Below are positions 52,836-63,482 of a DNA stretch of 64,000 nucleotides, piece after piece (position 1 is the stretch's first letter; every line of letters starts with the position of its first letter). The position numbers and the translations under genes are program-made. The DNA is taken from NCBI RefSeq assembly GCF_029910095.1, contig NZ_CP094526.1:620001-684000 (forward strand), written 5' to 3'. The notes under the pieces were generated by a model, which worked only from the letters and a program-made list of their open reading frames with translations, ran no database searches and was not told where the DNA came from. The stretch is from Bradyrhizobium sp. ISRA464 (lineage in GTDB: Bacteria > Pseudomonadota > Alphaproteobacteria > Rhizobiales > Xanthobacteraceae).

Positions 52836-54443
52836 CTACAGCGGAATCCGCCGATACTCGCGGTTGGCGAGGCTCGCTTCCTCGAGGTCGAGGTCGCGCT
52901 CGATCCGGCGGCGCGTTTCGTCGGTGATCTTGCCGTCGCGCAGCAGCGCATGGATGAACTTGCGTTCGGAGGAGATCAGTTCGCGCGTCAGCTCGGTGCC
53001 GGTCGCGGAGACGTCGTGCTTGTCCGGGTCGAGGGAGTCGGGCAACTGGCTGAGGCGGATCTCGTGCCGCGAACGCAACAGCTTCACCACCTCGTCCGAC
53101 AATTCGCGGTCGTCGGTGATGGCGTCGAGCGACTTCAGCGCAGCCGCCAGCGCGTCGCGCCGCGCCGCGATCTCCTGTTCGTGCTCGGCAAGATGCTCGC
53201 TGCGGCCGTCCCTGGCGAGGCCGAGCCAGCGCACCACCGGCGGCAAGCCGAGGCCGAGCCCGACCAGCGTCACGAAGATCACGCCGAAAGCGACGAACAG
53301 GATCAGGTCGCGGTAGGGGAAGGGATCGCCATTCGGAAGCGCCAGGGGCAGAGCCAGCGCCGCGGCGAGCGACACCGCGCCGCGCACGCCGGTGAAGGCG
53401 ACCACGAACACCGCCCGCCAGGACGGCAGCGGATCGCGCTCGCGCACGCGCCGGCTGATCCAGCGTGGCAGGTAGGTGCCGGGGAACACCCAGAGGAAGC
53501 GCGCGACGATCACGATGACGGCGACCAGCGCGGTGGCCGCGAGGATGTCGTGCAGCGGAAACGCCTTCGATCGCTCGAACAGCGAGCGCATCTGGAAACC
53601 GGTCAGCAGGAACAGCAGGCCCTCGATCAGGTAGATGACGAGGTCCCAGAAGAAGATGCCTTGCAGACGCGTCGCGGCCGAGATCAGCAGCGGCCCGTTC
53701 CAGCTCATATAGAGCCCGCAGGCGACGGTGGCGATCACGCCGGAGCCGCCGAAATGCTCCGGAATCCAATAGGCGATGTAGGGCGTGATCAGCGACAGCG
53801 TGATCTCGACCTGGGGATCGCGGGCCCGGCGGCGTGCGCGCAGGCTGAGCCAGCCGACGGCCGCGCCGAACAGGATCTCGCCGGCGACGATGACCAAGAA
53901 CGTGCCGGTCGCCTTCGGCAGCGAGAACAGCCCGGTCGAGATCGCCGCCACCGCGAAGCGATAGAGGATCAGCGCGGTCGCGTCATTGGCGAGACCTTCG
54001 CCCTCGAGCACGACCAGGATGCGGCGCGGCATGCCGAGCTTGCGGGCGATCGCGAGCGGCGCGACCACGTCCGGCGGCGCGACGATGGCGCCGAGCAGGA
54101 AGCCGACGCTCCAGGGCAGGCCGATCAGATAATGCGTTGCGGCCGCGACCATGAAAGCCGTGAAAATCACGCAGCCGACCGACAGCAGGATGATCGGGCG
54201 CAGATTGGCCTTGAACTCGCGCCAGCTCATCGCGACGCTCGCCGAATAGATCAGCGGCGGCAGCACGACCAGCAGCACCAGCTCCGGCGGCAGTTCCACC
54301 GACGGCATGCCCGGCACGAAGGCGAGCATCACGCCGACCAGCAGCAGCAGGATCGCCGGGGCAACATTGACCCGGCGCGCCAGCAGCGCGGTTCCCGCCA
54401 GCAGGCCCAGCAGGGTGAGAAAGATCTGAAACTTGGCTTCCAT
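52836..54443 (-). CDS. CPA1-family Na+/H+ antiporter
   Basis: 535 residues. About 12 membrane helices are followed by a C-terminal cytoplasmic region (about 410-535) with coiled-coil character. The ion-binding stretch reads GAIVAPPDVVAPLAIARKLG, and the later EGEGLANDATALILYR and GVRGAVSLAAALALP are typical of NhaP/NHE-type exchangers. It exchanges cytoplasmic Na+ or K+ for protons. The usual family motif has TDPV where this has PPDV, a mild variation. Confidence 0.9.
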   Translation of the reverse strand: MEAKFQIFLTLLGLLAGTALLARRVNVAPAILLLLVGVMLAFVPGMPSVELPPELVLLVVLPPLIYSASVAMSWREFKANLRPIILLSVGCVIFTAFMVAAATHYLIGLPWSVGFLLGAIVAPPDVVAPLAIARKLGMPRRILVVLEGEGLANDATALILYRFAVAAISTGLFSLPKATGTFLVIVAGEILFGAAVGWLSLRARRRARDPQVEITLSLITPYIAYWIPEHFGGSGVIATVACGLYMSWNGPLLISAATRLQGIFFWDLVIYLIEGLLFLLTGFQMRSLFERSKAFPLHDILAATALVAVIVIVARFLWVFPGTYLPRWISRRVRERDPLPSWRAVFVVAFTGVRGAVSLAAALALPLALPNGDPFPYRDLILFVAFGVIFVTLVGLGLGLPPVVRWLGLARDGRSEHLAEHEQEIAARRDALAAALKSLDAITDDRELSDEVVKLLRSRHEIRLSQLPDSLDPDKHDVSATGTELTRELISSERKFIHALLRDGKITDETRRRIERDLDLEEASLANREYRRIPL

Positions 54444-54598
54444 AAGAGGCTCAATTCGCCCGGAAACCTGCGTCAGTCAATGCAGATCGGCCGGCCTCGG
54501 GCCGCCCGAGCCGTCACAAAGTCGTCGTCCAACAGCCGCCGAAGGGGACGCCGCACGGCGATACGGGCGATCCGAAGTGGTGCGCGAAACGCCGGCGA

Positions 54599-54973
54599 TC
54601 ACTCCCGGAGGTCGTAGCGATAGGATTTCGAGACGATCTGCCAGCCATCGGCGAGCTTCATCGCCACCAGATAGTCGGTGAAGTAGCGCGGCGGCAGCTG
54701 GCAGCGAACCTTGATGAAGGCGGTCTTCTCGTCGGAGCGATCGATGGTGACGATGAAGTCCTCGCGCGGCTTGCCTTCCGCCTTCGCCGACGGCCGCTTG
54801 CGCACACGCTCGAGCCAGTCCGGCACGGTCAGCACCTGCAGCTCGCCCTTTTCGACCCAGCGGAGGTCGGCGGACGGATGGAAAATCGTGCCGAGCTTGT
54901 CGGCGCTGCCCTCGTAGAGGCCGTCGAAATAGGTCTGCACGACAGCCTCGACGCTCGATCGATCATGGCTCAT
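54599..54973 (-). CDS. NTF2-like (SnoaL/lumazine-binding) small protein
   Basis: 124 residues, GGGAGGA 8 bases before the ATG. An N-terminal helix pair (VEAVVQTYFDGLYEGSADKLG) is followed by FHPSADLRWVEKGEL and C-terminal strands ending DGWQIVSKSYRYDLRE: the cone-shaped NTF2 fold. It is likely to bind or isomerise a small hydrophobic ligand; no specific role. Positions 54444-54598 and 54974-55242 around it hold no gene I can support. Confidence 0.8.
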   Translation of the reverse strand: MSHDRSSVEAVVQTYFDGLYEGSADKLGTIFHPSADLRWVEKGELQVLTVPDWLERVRKRPSAKAEGKPREDFIVTIDRSDEKTAFIKVRCQLPPRYFTDYLVAMKLADGWQIVSKSYRYDLRE

Positions 54974-55242
54974 GGGTTAGTCCTCCCGGCAGGAATTGGT
55001 GCTGACAGGATTTAGCCATGAACCGCTGGATTGCACCATCACCATCACCGCCGGCAGATGCAGATCATGTGCGACGCCTATCTGTGTCGTCTTGTCAGGC
55101 CCGGCTGCCATCTCGAGTATCGCAGCGGCGGCCCGGGTCTCGGCGTCGGCAATGCCGAGGTCTGCAACTAGAGCGCGCTCGCCGCGAAGGAACTGTGCTC
55201 ACTCCCCGCAAGCGGGAGAGGTGCACCGAATCTGCCGCTGGA

Positions 55243-55923
55243 CTAGATCGCGCTCGCCGCGATGTTCACCATCAAGGCCAGCAGCGCGGTGTTGAACACG
55301 AACGAGATGATGCCGTGCACGGTCGCGGTGCGGCGGATGATTCTGTCGGTGATGCAGACATCGGAGACTTGCGCGGTCATTCCGATCACGAACGAGAAGT
55401 AGACGAAGTCCCAGTAGTCGGCCTCGACATGCTCGCCGGCGCTCGGGAATTGCAGGCCGCCGGGTGTCTTGCCGCGATAGAAGTCGTGGGCGTAGTGCAG
55501 CGCGAATGCGGTGTGAACCACCGTCCATGACAGCGCGATGGTGACGACCGCAACCGCCAGCGCCGCCGGATTGTCCTTCGCCGCGCCGAGCTCGGAGACG
55601 ATGGCGGCCAGGCTGGCAAACGCGCCAAGGGCCGTCAGCAGCAGGATCAGGAATCGCCCGTCGTCCTGCACGATCGCATTGCGCTTGATGTGGCCGACGT
55701 CACAGCGCAGCATCATGACATAGGCGAGCACGAGATAGAGCGCGGCGAAGGCGTCCCAGCCGGCGAGCAGGCGCGTGACGGTGCGCGCCGATTCCGGCAC
55801 CAGCAGCGCCACCAGGATGCCGAAGGCGACCGAGACGAAGGTGCGCGGCCGGCCCACGATAACGCGGACCGGCATGGGCAGCTTGCGGAAACGAACAAGG
55901 CGGGCCTCGAACTCCCTGCTCAT
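55243..55923 (-). CDS. DUF1345 domain membrane protein
   Basis: 226 residues with about five to six membrane helices. The conserved stretch ALHYAHDFYRG and then DYWDFVYFSFVIGMTAQVSD are hallmarks of DUF1345. Function unknown. It lies 17 bases downstream of ispA on the same strand, so the two are probably co-transcribed. Confidence 0.85.
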   Translation of the reverse strand: MSREFEARLVRFRKLPMPVRVIVGRPRTFVSVAFGILVALLVPESARTVTRLLAGWDAFAALYLVLAYVMMLRCDVGHIKRNAIVQDDGRFLILLLTALGAFASLAAIVSELGAAKDNPAALAVAVVTIALSWTVVHTAFALHYAHDFYRGKTPGGLQFPSAGEHVEADYWDFVYFSFVIGMTAQVSDVCITDRIIRRTATVHGIISFVFNTALLALMVNIAASAI

Positions 55924-55940
55924 TTCGCTGATGCCGTCGG

Positions 55941-56861
55941 CTAGTTCTTGCGCTCGGCGACGAAGCGCGACGTCGCCCGCAGCACGTCGCCCCTGGCGCC
56001 GAACACCGACAGTGCGGCATCGGCACGTGCAACGAGGTCGCGCACGCGCTGTTTCGCGCCATCGATGCCGAGCTGGGTGACGAAGGTGGTCTTGCCGAGC
56101 GCCGCATCCGCGCCGGCCGGCTTGCCGAGCGCCGCCGAGTCGCCCTCGACGTCGAGCAGGTCGTCGGCGATCTGGAAGGCCTCGCCGAGCGCTTTGCCGT
56201 AATCGTCGAGCGCCTGGTATTCCTTCTGCGAGGACTGGCCGAGGATCGCCCCGGCGATGCAGCCGAAGCGCAACAGCGCGCCGGTCTTCATCTGCTGCAG
56301 GCGGGCGACGTCGACCGGCTCGCGGTCGCCGAAGCGGCCTTCGCCGGCGAGATCGAGGATCTGGCCGCCGGCCATGCCGCCGACGCCGGAGGCGCGCGCC
56401 AGCGCGCGGGTCAGGAGCAGGCGGACCGTGGCGTCCTTGTGGATCGCGTCGCGGGTGATGATGTCGAAGGCGATCGTGAGCAGCGCGTCGCCGGCGAGGA
56501 TCGCGGTCGCGTCGTCATAGGCCTTGTGCAGGGTGGGACGGCCGCGGCGCAGGTCGGAATTGTCCATTGCCGGCAGATCGTCGTGGATCAGCGAATAGCA
56601 ATGGATGCATTCGAGCGCCGCGCCGGCCATCAGGGCCGACTCCCGGGGCACGCCGAACACCGCCGCGCTCTCGACCACCAGGAACGGCCGGAGCCGCTTG
56701 CCGCCGCCAAGGCTGGAATAACGCATCGCCTCGATCAGCCGCTTCGGACGCTCGATCTCGTCGGTCTCCGTCGCATCAGACAGCAATTTCGCGAGCAGGG
56801 CTTCGGTGTCCTCCGCGGTCTGATCCAGCCGCTTGGCAAACTCTGCAGTACCGGTCGTCAT
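55941..56861 (-). CDS. ispA: Farnesyl diphosphate synthase (polyprenyl synthetase)
   Basis: 306 residues from the ATG at 56861, GGAG about 9 bases upstream; the in-frame start at 56927 is less supported. The first aspartate-rich motif is DDLPAMD (94-100) and the second is DDLLDVEGD (232-240), with GGKRLRP (53-59) binding isopentenyl diphosphate. The YSLIHDD context is that of short-chain bacterial FPP/GPP synthases. It condenses IPP with DMAPP and GPP for quinones, hopanoids and undecaprenol. Divergent from mtgA, about 80 bases apart. Confidence 0.93.
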   Translation of the reverse strand: MTTGTAEFAKRLDQTAEDTEALLAKLLSDATETDEIERPKRLIEAMRYSSLGGGKRLRPFLVVESAAVFGVPRESALMAGAALECIHCYSLIHDDLPAMDNSDLRRGRPTLHKAYDDATAILAGDALLTIAFDIITRDAIHKDATVRLLLTRALARASGVGGMAGGQILDLAGEGRFGDREPVDVARLQQMKTGALLRFGCIAGAILGQSSQKEYQALDDYGKALGEAFQIADDLLDVEGDSAALGKPAGADAALGKTTFVTQLGIDGAKQRVRDLVARADAALSVFGARGDVLRATSRFVAERKN

Positions 56862-56938
56862 TAAGAATTGCTCCAGATCGATTTTCGGGCGGACAATCGT
56901 TGATGGCACCGGCTTCGTCAATTCCACCCTGCGACGGA

Positions 56939-57712
56939 ATGCGCCTTAAAAGTGCTGGAAAAACCGTGAATTATCATGCGGACGTCGGGTGCCCGGCCTT
57001 GTTCTGGCGGGTGGACCGCGTCCCCGCCGGGACCTTCGTTTTGCGCATCGTCCGAATTTTATTGCTGCTTTTGCTGGCCCTGCTGTTGCTGCCGTACCTG
57101 GTGACGCCGTTTTACCGGACCGGCCACCCGGTCTCGGCCCTAATGGTGTGGCGGACGCTGAAGGGCGCGCCGGTCACGCGGCATTGGATCGATCTCGGTG
57201 CAATTTCACCGTATCTGCCGCGTTCCGTGGTCGGCTCGGAGGACGCCCATTTCTGCACCCACCGCGGCGTCGACTGGGGCGCGCTGCGCGAGGTGATCGA
57301 CGACGCCGAGGACGGCGACGTGGCGCGCGGCGGATCGACCATCACCCAGCAGGTTGCCAAGAACCTGTTCCTGTGGTCCGGGCGTAGCGTGATCCGCAAA
57401 GGCCTGGAATTACCGCTGGCGCTCTGGATCGATTTCGTGCTGCCCAAGCAGCGGATCCTGGAAATCTACCTCAACATCGCCGAAATGGGGCCGTCCGGGC
57501 AGTTCGGCGCCGAAGCCGGTGCCCAATACGCCTTCGGGAGGTCGGCGGCGGCCCTGTCGCCGCGCGAGGCGGCGCTTTTGGCGGCAATCCTGCCGAATCC
57601 GGTTAAAAGAAGTGCCCGGAACCCGGGCCCCGGGGTACGCCGGCTGTCCGGCACCTATATGGCGCGGGCCAACAAGGTTGGGCGCTGCTGGCGCGAAAAT
57701 CGCGGCACTTAA
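56939..57712 (+). CDS. mtgA: Monofunctional biosynthetic peptidoglycan transglycosylase
   Basis: 257 residues from the ATG at 56939; upstream in-frame codons overlap ispA antisense and are not credible. One membrane anchor (about 33-56) precedes the GT51 domain with catalytic Glu101 in [13 protein letters not shown] and the motifs [16 protein letters not shown] and [13 protein letters not shown]. No transpeptidase domain. It polymerises lipid II in the periplasm and complements PBP1A (14506-16746). Confidence 0.94.
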   Translation: MRLKSAGKTVNYHADVGCPALFWRVDRVPAGTFVLRIVRILLLLLLALLLLPYLVTPFYRTGHPVSALMVWRTLKGAPVTRHWIDLGAISPYLPRSVVGSEDAHFCTHRGVDWGALREVIDDAEDGDVARGGSTITQQVAKNLFLWSGRSVIRKGLELPLALWIDFVLPKQRILEIYLNIAEMGPSGQFGAEAGAQYAFGRSAAALSPREAALLAAILPNPVKRSARNPGPGVRRLSGTYMARANKVGRCWRENRGT

Positions 57713-57866
57713 GCCGATTTCGGGCGCATTTTGCGTTATCCCACCCTAGATTTACGTGATCCCTTCCTCTATAAGCGCGGCCTTACCGGCATCGCAGCTT
57801 GCGCTCTCAGCGCTGTGCCGTCCGCATTTCGGACGATGCCTCCGCAACACCCTAGAGGACACCGCT

Positions 57867-58052
57867 ATGGCCGTTCCCAGAAGAAAAACCTCGCCGTCGC
57901 GCCGTGGCATGCGCCGTTCGGCCGACGCGCTCAAGACCCCGACCTATGTCGAGGACAAGGACTCCGGCGAGCTGCGTCGTCCGCACCACCTCGACCTGAA
58001 GACCGGCATGTACAAGGGCCGCCAGGTCTTGAAGGCCAAGAAAGAGTCCTGA
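57867..58052 (+). CDS. rpmF: 50S ribosomal protein L32
   Basis: 61 residues from the ATG at 57867, AGAGGA 6 bases upstream. The sequence [20 protein letters not shown] is the standard L32 start. It lacks the four zinc-binding cysteines found in some L32 proteins, as is usual in alphaproteobacteria. Same direction as mtgA, 154 bases after it. Confidence 0.97.
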   Translation: MAVPRRKTSPSRRGMRRSADALKTPTYVEDKDSGELRRPHHLDLKTGMYKGRQVLKAKKES

Positions 58053-58192
58053 TCGGACGTCCGGCCTGCGCTGCAAGGCTTGCGGCGCTGCGCCTGAATT
58101 CGGCCAACGAGTGCGGTCAAGACGGGCGCGTCTGCGACGAGGCTGATGCATCGCCGCATTGCTTGGTTCTCCCTGAATAAGGCGCAAGCCCG

Positions 58193-58840
58193 ATGGTCGG
58201 TTTTCCGCTGCTCCTGATTCCGCTCGCGGTTTACAACATCATCGTTTTCCTGATGCCCGGCGTGTCCTTCACGGATCCGCTGATCAGGCTGACGCTGATG
58301 TCGGGCGAGGAATGGCAGATCACGCTGAGCGACATGCTGCTCGCCGTCGGCGTGCTGCTGTTGCTGCTCGAGGTCATCAAGGCCGCCCGCCCCGGCGCGA
58401 AATATCTCACCGATCATCTGCTCTCGCTGATCGTGTGCGGCGCCGCGGCCGCCGAATTCGTGCTCTGGCCGAAATTCGGCACCTCGACCTACTTGCTGCT
58501 CGCGCTGCTTGCGCTGGTCGATTTCATCTCGGGAATCGCGCTGCGCACGCGCCGCCGCGCGCAGGCCGTGCCTGCGGCGACGAGCGCCCGTGCCAGCAGG
58601 TCCGAGCCGATGGCGAGCGACACGCTGCTGCAACCCCAGCCGACACCGGCGCCGGCCGCTGCGCCCGCACCTACCGCTGCACCCGCGCCGGCTGCGCCAC
58701 CGCCGCCCGCCGCGCCGATTCCGCCGGCGGCATCGGTCGCGGAATCCGTGCTGCTCGATCAGGCCGCGCCAAAGCCCTCGGTCGCCTCACCGGATCTGCA
58801 GCCCAGCAACCAGCCGCCGTCAGATACGCCGAAGCCCTGA
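58193..58840 (+). CDS. Membrane protein with Pro/Ala-rich C-terminal tail, unknown function
   Basis: 215 residues. Three to four hydrophobic helices in the first 118 residues (PLLLIPLAVYNIIVFLMPG, MLLAVGVLLLLLEVIKAA, LLLALLALVDFISGI) are followed by a low-complexity tail rich in Pro and Ala (about 130-215). GTG/ATG usage is clear (ATG at 58193). Located after rpmF in the same direction. No family recognised. Confidence 0.75.
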   Translation: MVGFPLLLIPLAVYNIIVFLMPGVSFTDPLIRLTLMSGEEWQITLSDMLLAVGVLLLLLEVIKAARPGAKYLTDHLLSLIVCGAAAAEFVLWPKFGTSTYLLLALLALVDFISGIALRTRRRAQAVPAATSARASRSEPMASDTLLQPQPTPAPAAAPAPTAAPAPAAPPPPAAPIPPAASVAESVLLDQAAPKPSVASPDLQPSNQPPSDTPKP

Positions 58841-58850
58841 CGGTTAATCG

Positions 58851-59174
58851 CTAGATTATCTGCCGGGTCCGCCGCGCGACGCTGCGGCGTTCGCGCAGAT
58901 GCGGATCGTACGCACTCTGTGCGTCGGCCAGTGATCCCCGCCGGAGCCTGCGGGTCTGCGGTTCGCGTTCGGCGGTCGCGAGCAACTGGGCGACGAAGGA
59001 GGGATCGGCATTGATGAGCGGCACCTTGGGCGCCCAATGGGTCGTCGCGGTCAGCGGGACCAACGCCGTGCAGGCCACCTTGCGATCGCTCGCGACCTCA
59101 TCCTCCTCGACATCAGATTGATCGATATCGAACATTGCGAACAGGCCCCGGTTAACCGTCACATTTTGGGACAT
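58851..59174 (-). CDS. Hypothetical protein, 107 residues
   Basis: Starts MSQNVTVNRGLFAMFDIDQS, with AAGGA 5 bases before the ATG at 59174. An acidic patch (DVEEDEVASDRK) is followed by a soluble region with LVPLTATTHWAPKVPLINAD and an Arg-rich C-terminus. I recall similar proteins as conserved hypotheticals in Bradyrhizobium but know no function. Convergent with the membrane protein gene, 10 bases apart. Confidence 0.65.
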   Translation of the reverse strand: MSQNVTVNRGLFAMFDIDQSDVEEDEVASDRKVACTALVPLTATTHWAPKVPLINADPSFVAQLLATAEREPQTRRLRRGSLADAQSAYDPHLRERRSVARRTRQII

Positions 59175-59354
59175 TGCGTCCTTCAGCAACCTTGTCACGG
59201 CAAGGGCCATGCCGAATATGCCGCATCCGTTCCGGGGCGCCGTCAAATGTGGTTTCCGGATTATTTATCAACTTCACCTAGCGTTGGATTTGCCGGAACC
59301 ACTATCTTTGGGACGTAGAATCACCGCGTGCTGTTCCGAATCGAGGCAAGCCCG

Positions 59355-61046
59355 ATGCCCTCTGTCCCGCCAGCTGCCAGCATCCTCGCCTCGCTCGGCC
59401 AGGCAACATTCGCTTGGGATTTGGCGACCGACGCGCTCGCGTGGAGCGACAATGTCGCGGCGCTCTTCCCTGACATCCCCGAGGCGGCATTCGCCAGCGG
59501 CGCGGAGTTCGCCAGACTGATCGAGCCGTCGCCCTCTGTGCGCCGCGAGGCGCTCGGCTTGGCCGCGCCGGCACCAAGCGGCGAAGCGATTCCCTATCGG
59601 ATCGAATACGGCGTGCGCGCGGTAACCTCCGCGCCCGTGATCTGGATCGAGGAAACCGGCGTCTGGTTTGCGGGCGCCGACGGCCGGCCGGAGCGCGCGC
59701 AGGGCATCGTTCGCATCAACAACGAGCGCCACGCCCGCGACGAGCAGCTTCTCAAATTGTCGCGTCACGATCCGCTGACCAACGAGCTCAACCGCACTCA
59801 TCTGATCGCCTCGCTCGCCGAGACGATCGAGGAGTGCGCGCGCTTCCGCACCTCCTGCGCCTTCATGCTGATCGGCATCGATCATCTGGCGCGGGTCAAT
59901 GACGCCTTCGGCTTCGACGTCGCGGATGCTGTCATCGCCGAGGTCGCGAAGCGGATTCGCGCACGGCTGCGCAGCGGCGACATGCTCGGCCGTTTCTCCG
60001 GCAACAAGGTCGGTCTGATCCTGCGCAACTGCACGGTCGACGACACCAATGTGGCCGCCGAACGGTTCCTGGCCGCGGTGCGCGACGACGTGGTGCCGAC
60101 CAAGTCCGGCCCGGTGTCGGTGACGGCCTCGATCGGCGTCGTCACCATCCCGCGGCATGCGAGGTCGGCGGAGGAGGCGGTCAACCGCGCCCAGGAGACG
60201 CTGGAGTCCGCCAAGAGCCGCCGCGCCGGATCGTTCGCGATGTGGAAGCCGAACGTCGAGCGCGACGCCCAGCGTCGCGTCAACATCCGCGTCACCGATG
60301 AGATCGTCACCGCGCTGAACGAGCGGCGGATCGTGATCGGGTTCGAGCCCGTGGTCGAGGCGCGCTCGCGGCAGCCCGCGTTCTATGAATGCCTGGTCCG
60401 CATGGAGCAGGAGGACGGCCAGGCGCTGCTCGCGCCTGATATCGTGCCGGTTGCCGAGCGGCTCGGCCTGATCCGGCTGGTCGATCACCGCGTGCTGGAG
60501 CTGGCGATTGCCGAACTCGCCGCCGCGCCTGGCGTGCAGCTCAGCCTCAACATCTCGCCCGACACCACGATGGATCCGGACTGGTGGACCACGATCGAAT
60601 CGCTGATGCGTGCGCATCCCGGCGTCGGCGAGCGGCTGATCGTCGAGATCACCGAGACGGTCGCGATCCAGGACATCGACCACGTCCGCGGCTTCGTCAC
60701 GCGGCTGAAGAATTTCGGCAGCCGGATCGCGATCGACGATTTCGGCGCGGGCTACACCTCATTCCGCAACCTGCGCAAGCTCGGTGTCGATCTCGTGAAG
60801 ATCGACGGCGCCTTCGTGCAGAACATCGTGCACTCGGCCGACGATCGCGCCTTTGTGCAGACGCTGATCGACCTGGCGCGGCGGCTTCAGATCAAGACGG
60901 TCGCCGAGTGGGTGCAGGACGAAGAAGCCGCCGTGATGCTGCGCGAGTGGGGCTGCGACTTCATCCAGGGCCGCCTGATCGGGCTTGCGTCACCGGATCG
61001 GCCGTGGAGCGCAGGGGCCGAGAAGGCAGTGCCGGCGGCGGGGTAG
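59355..61046 (+). CDS. EAL-domain cyclic-di-GMP phosphodiesterase with degenerate GGDEF domain
   Basis: 563 residues from the ATG at 59355 (a GTG at 59328 is possible). A PAS-like N-terminus (about 1-125) precedes a GGDEF domain whose active site reads SGNKV, so cyclase activity is not expected. The EAL domain has ECLVR for EALxR, then NISPD, EITETV, IDDFGAGYTS and KIDGAFVQN, which retain the metal and general-base residues. It should hydrolyse c-di-GMP, with the GGDEF part perhaps binding GTP. It stands alone. Confidence 0.9.
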   Translation: MPSVPPAASILASLGQATFAWDLATDALAWSDNVAALFPDIPEAAFASGAEFARLIEPSPSVRREALGLAAPAPSGEAIPYRIEYGVRAVTSAPVIWIEETGVWFAGADGRPERAQGIVRINNERHARDEQLLKLSRHDPLTNELNRTHLIASLAETIEECARFRTSCAFMLIGIDHLARVNDAFGFDVADAVIAEVAKRIRARLRSGDMLGRFSGNKVGLILRNCTVDDTNVAAERFLAAVRDDVVPTKSGPVSVTASIGVVTIPRHARSAEEAVNRAQETLESAKSRRAGSFAMWKPNVERDAQRRVNIRVTDEIVTALNERRIVIGFEPVVEARSRQPAFYECLVRMEQEDGQALLAPDIVPVAERLGLIRLVDHRVLELAIAELAAAPGVQLSLNISPDTTMDPDWWTTIESLMRAHPGVGERLIVEITETVAIQDIDHVRGFVTRLKNFGSRIAIDDFGAGYTSFRNLRKLGVDLVKIDGAFVQNIVHSADDRAFVQTLIDLARRLQIKTVAEWVQDEEAAVMLREWGCDFIQGRLIGLASPDRPWSAGAEKAVPAAG

Positions 61047-61069
61047 TTCGAAGCGCCGCTACAAGACCC

Positions 61070-61199
61070 GTCATCCCCGCGCAACGGCTTCGCCGTTGTC
61101 GCTGGAGTGGCCGCGCAGCGGCGTCTCGAAGGATGCACGGCCCGGCCGGTGGCCGTCGTGCTTCGAGACGGCTGCTTCGCAGCCTCCTCAGCATGACGG
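61070..61199. repeat. Dispersed 130-bp repeat, family 6, copy 2
   Basis: Same sequence as 47113-47240, with a long identical central block and small changes at the edges. It fills the gap between the EAL gene and the convergent phaR gene. Confidence 0.85.
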
Positions 61200-61230
61200 A
61201 CCACAACGCGCGGAATGCGCGACGAAACGC

Positions 61231-61818
61231 CTACTCGTCCTTCTTCGGCTGCGACATGCGCTCGAGACGTTCCTGCATGTCCTTCATCTGACGGCGCAGG
61301 TCGTCGATGTTGTTGTTCTCCGGCGCGGGCTCCGGCACCTTCTCAGACCCGGTGCTGGGACGCTGCGGCACGAACGGCTTGAACATCGAGAAGGTCTGCT
61401 GGAACAGCTCCATGTTGCGGCGGACCTGTTCCTCCAGCGGCGCAAACGGCGTTCCGCTCAAGGCGCCGGCGATCTGCTTGCGGAACTTTTCCTGTTCCTT
61501 GGTCAGCGTCTCCAGCGATTGCTCGAGATATTTCGGCACCACCATCTGCATGCTGTCGCCGTAGAAGCGGATCAGCTGGCGCAGGAACGTGGTCGGCAGC
61601 AGGTTCTGCCCGGCCTTGTTTTCCTGCTCGAAGATGATTTGTGCGAGCACGGAGCGGGTGATGTCGTCGCCTGTCTTGGCGTCGTAGACGAGGAAATCCT
61701 CGCCTTCCTTCACCATCGCGGCGAGATCCTCAAGTGTCACGTAAGTGCTCGTACCGGTATTATAGAGCCTCCGGTTCGCGTACTTCTTGATCGTAGTCGG
61801 TTGTTCAGATTTTGCCAT
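61231..61818 (-). CDS. phaR: Polyhydroxyalkanoate synthesis repressor PhaR
   Basis: 195 residues from the ATG at 61818. The N-terminal DNA-binding PHB/PHA accumulation regulator domain begins TIKKYANRRLYNTGTSTYVT, and the granule-binding region contains FYGDSMQMVVPKYLEQSLET. The C-terminus is a Gln/Arg/Lys coiled coil (DDLRRQMKDMQERLERM). PhaR binds both PHB granules and phasin promoters, so it links stored polymer to phasin synthesis. Divergent from phaA, with 314 bases between. Confidence 0.93.
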   Translation of the reverse strand: MAKSEQPTTIKKYANRRLYNTGTSTYVTLEDLAAMVKEGEDFLVYDAKTGDDITRSVLAQIIFEQENKAGQNLLPTTFLRQLIRFYGDSMQMVVPKYLEQSLETLTKEQEKFRKQIAGALSGTPFAPLEEQVRRNMELFQQTFSMFKPFVPQRPSTGSEKVPEPAPENNNIDDLRRQMKDMQERLERMSQPKKDE

Positions 61819-62028
61819 GGGCTCACACTTCAAACACCGAAGGATCCGGAACCCGGCAGCACCGCCGCAGGGCTAAATGCAACGCATCGCAGCAAAGGTA
61901 AGCATTTTCAAAGCGCTTCGGCTACCGTTTTGTGCGGCACGGTTAATCTCAAAGCATAGGGATTGCTCAGGAAACTGCCAAGGGCGTCAATTTGAGTGCG
62001 TCGCGGCGCGAATTCGGCCACACTCCGA
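61819..62028. other. phaR-phaA divergent control region, upstream part
   Basis: No gene is visible. Together with the promoter at 62029-62057 and the phaA leader, this forms the 314-bp region between the divergent phaR and phaA starts. PhaR-binding sites could lie here, but I cannot point to a specific one. Confidence 0.4.
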
Positions 62029-62057
62029 TTGACATGCCTCAACGAGGTTTACAGGAT
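62029..62057 (+). promoter_or_regulatory. Candidate promoter of phaA
   Basis: A consensus -35 TTGACA (62029-62034), then 17 bases, then CAGGAT (62052-62057). The start codon is about 75 bases downstream. Confidence 0.4.
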
Positions 62058-62063
62058 GGGTAG

Positions 62064-63311
<1,248 letters not shown>

Positions 63312-63382
63312 ACAAAAGGCAGCGGGGCGGGTTAGGTGATGAAAAGATCATCTGTCAACCGCGGCGCGAGCTGATAAATAAG

Positions 63383-63414
63383 ATGCCCGGCCACGCGCCG
63401 GGCATTTTTGTTTT
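63383..63414 (+). terminator. Rho-independent terminator between phaA and phaB
   Basis: A perfect 9-bp stem ATGCCCGGC-CACGC-GCCGGGCAT followed by TTTTGTTTTG. It lies 72 bases after the phaA stop. Confidence 0.88.
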
Positions 63415-63435
63415 GTACGTGAGTGAGTGCAAAAA

Positions 63436-63454
63436 AGCCGGAGTCATTCCGGCT
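63436..63454 (+). promoter_or_regulatory. Hairpin in the phaB leader
   Basis: A 7-bp stem AGCCGGA-GTCAT-TCCGGCT preceded by AAAAAA and followed by GTAAAA, ending 29 bases before the phaB start. It could be a second terminator/attenuator or a leader structure. Confidence 0.5.
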
Positions 63455-63482
63455 GTAAAAGACGGCCAAGGAGGAATCGGAC

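Noticed and set aside
52950..54617. 555-codon plus-strand frame opposite the CPA1 antiporter
   Set aside because: Composition is Gln/Arg/Asp/His-rich, typical of a shadow of a membrane protein gene.
55018..55171. Short Cys/His-containing open frame between the NTF2-like and DUF1345 genes (includes MQIMCDAYLCRLVRPGC and a run of five His)
   Set aside because: No ribosome-binding site or clear start codon; it could be a gene remnant but cannot be supported.
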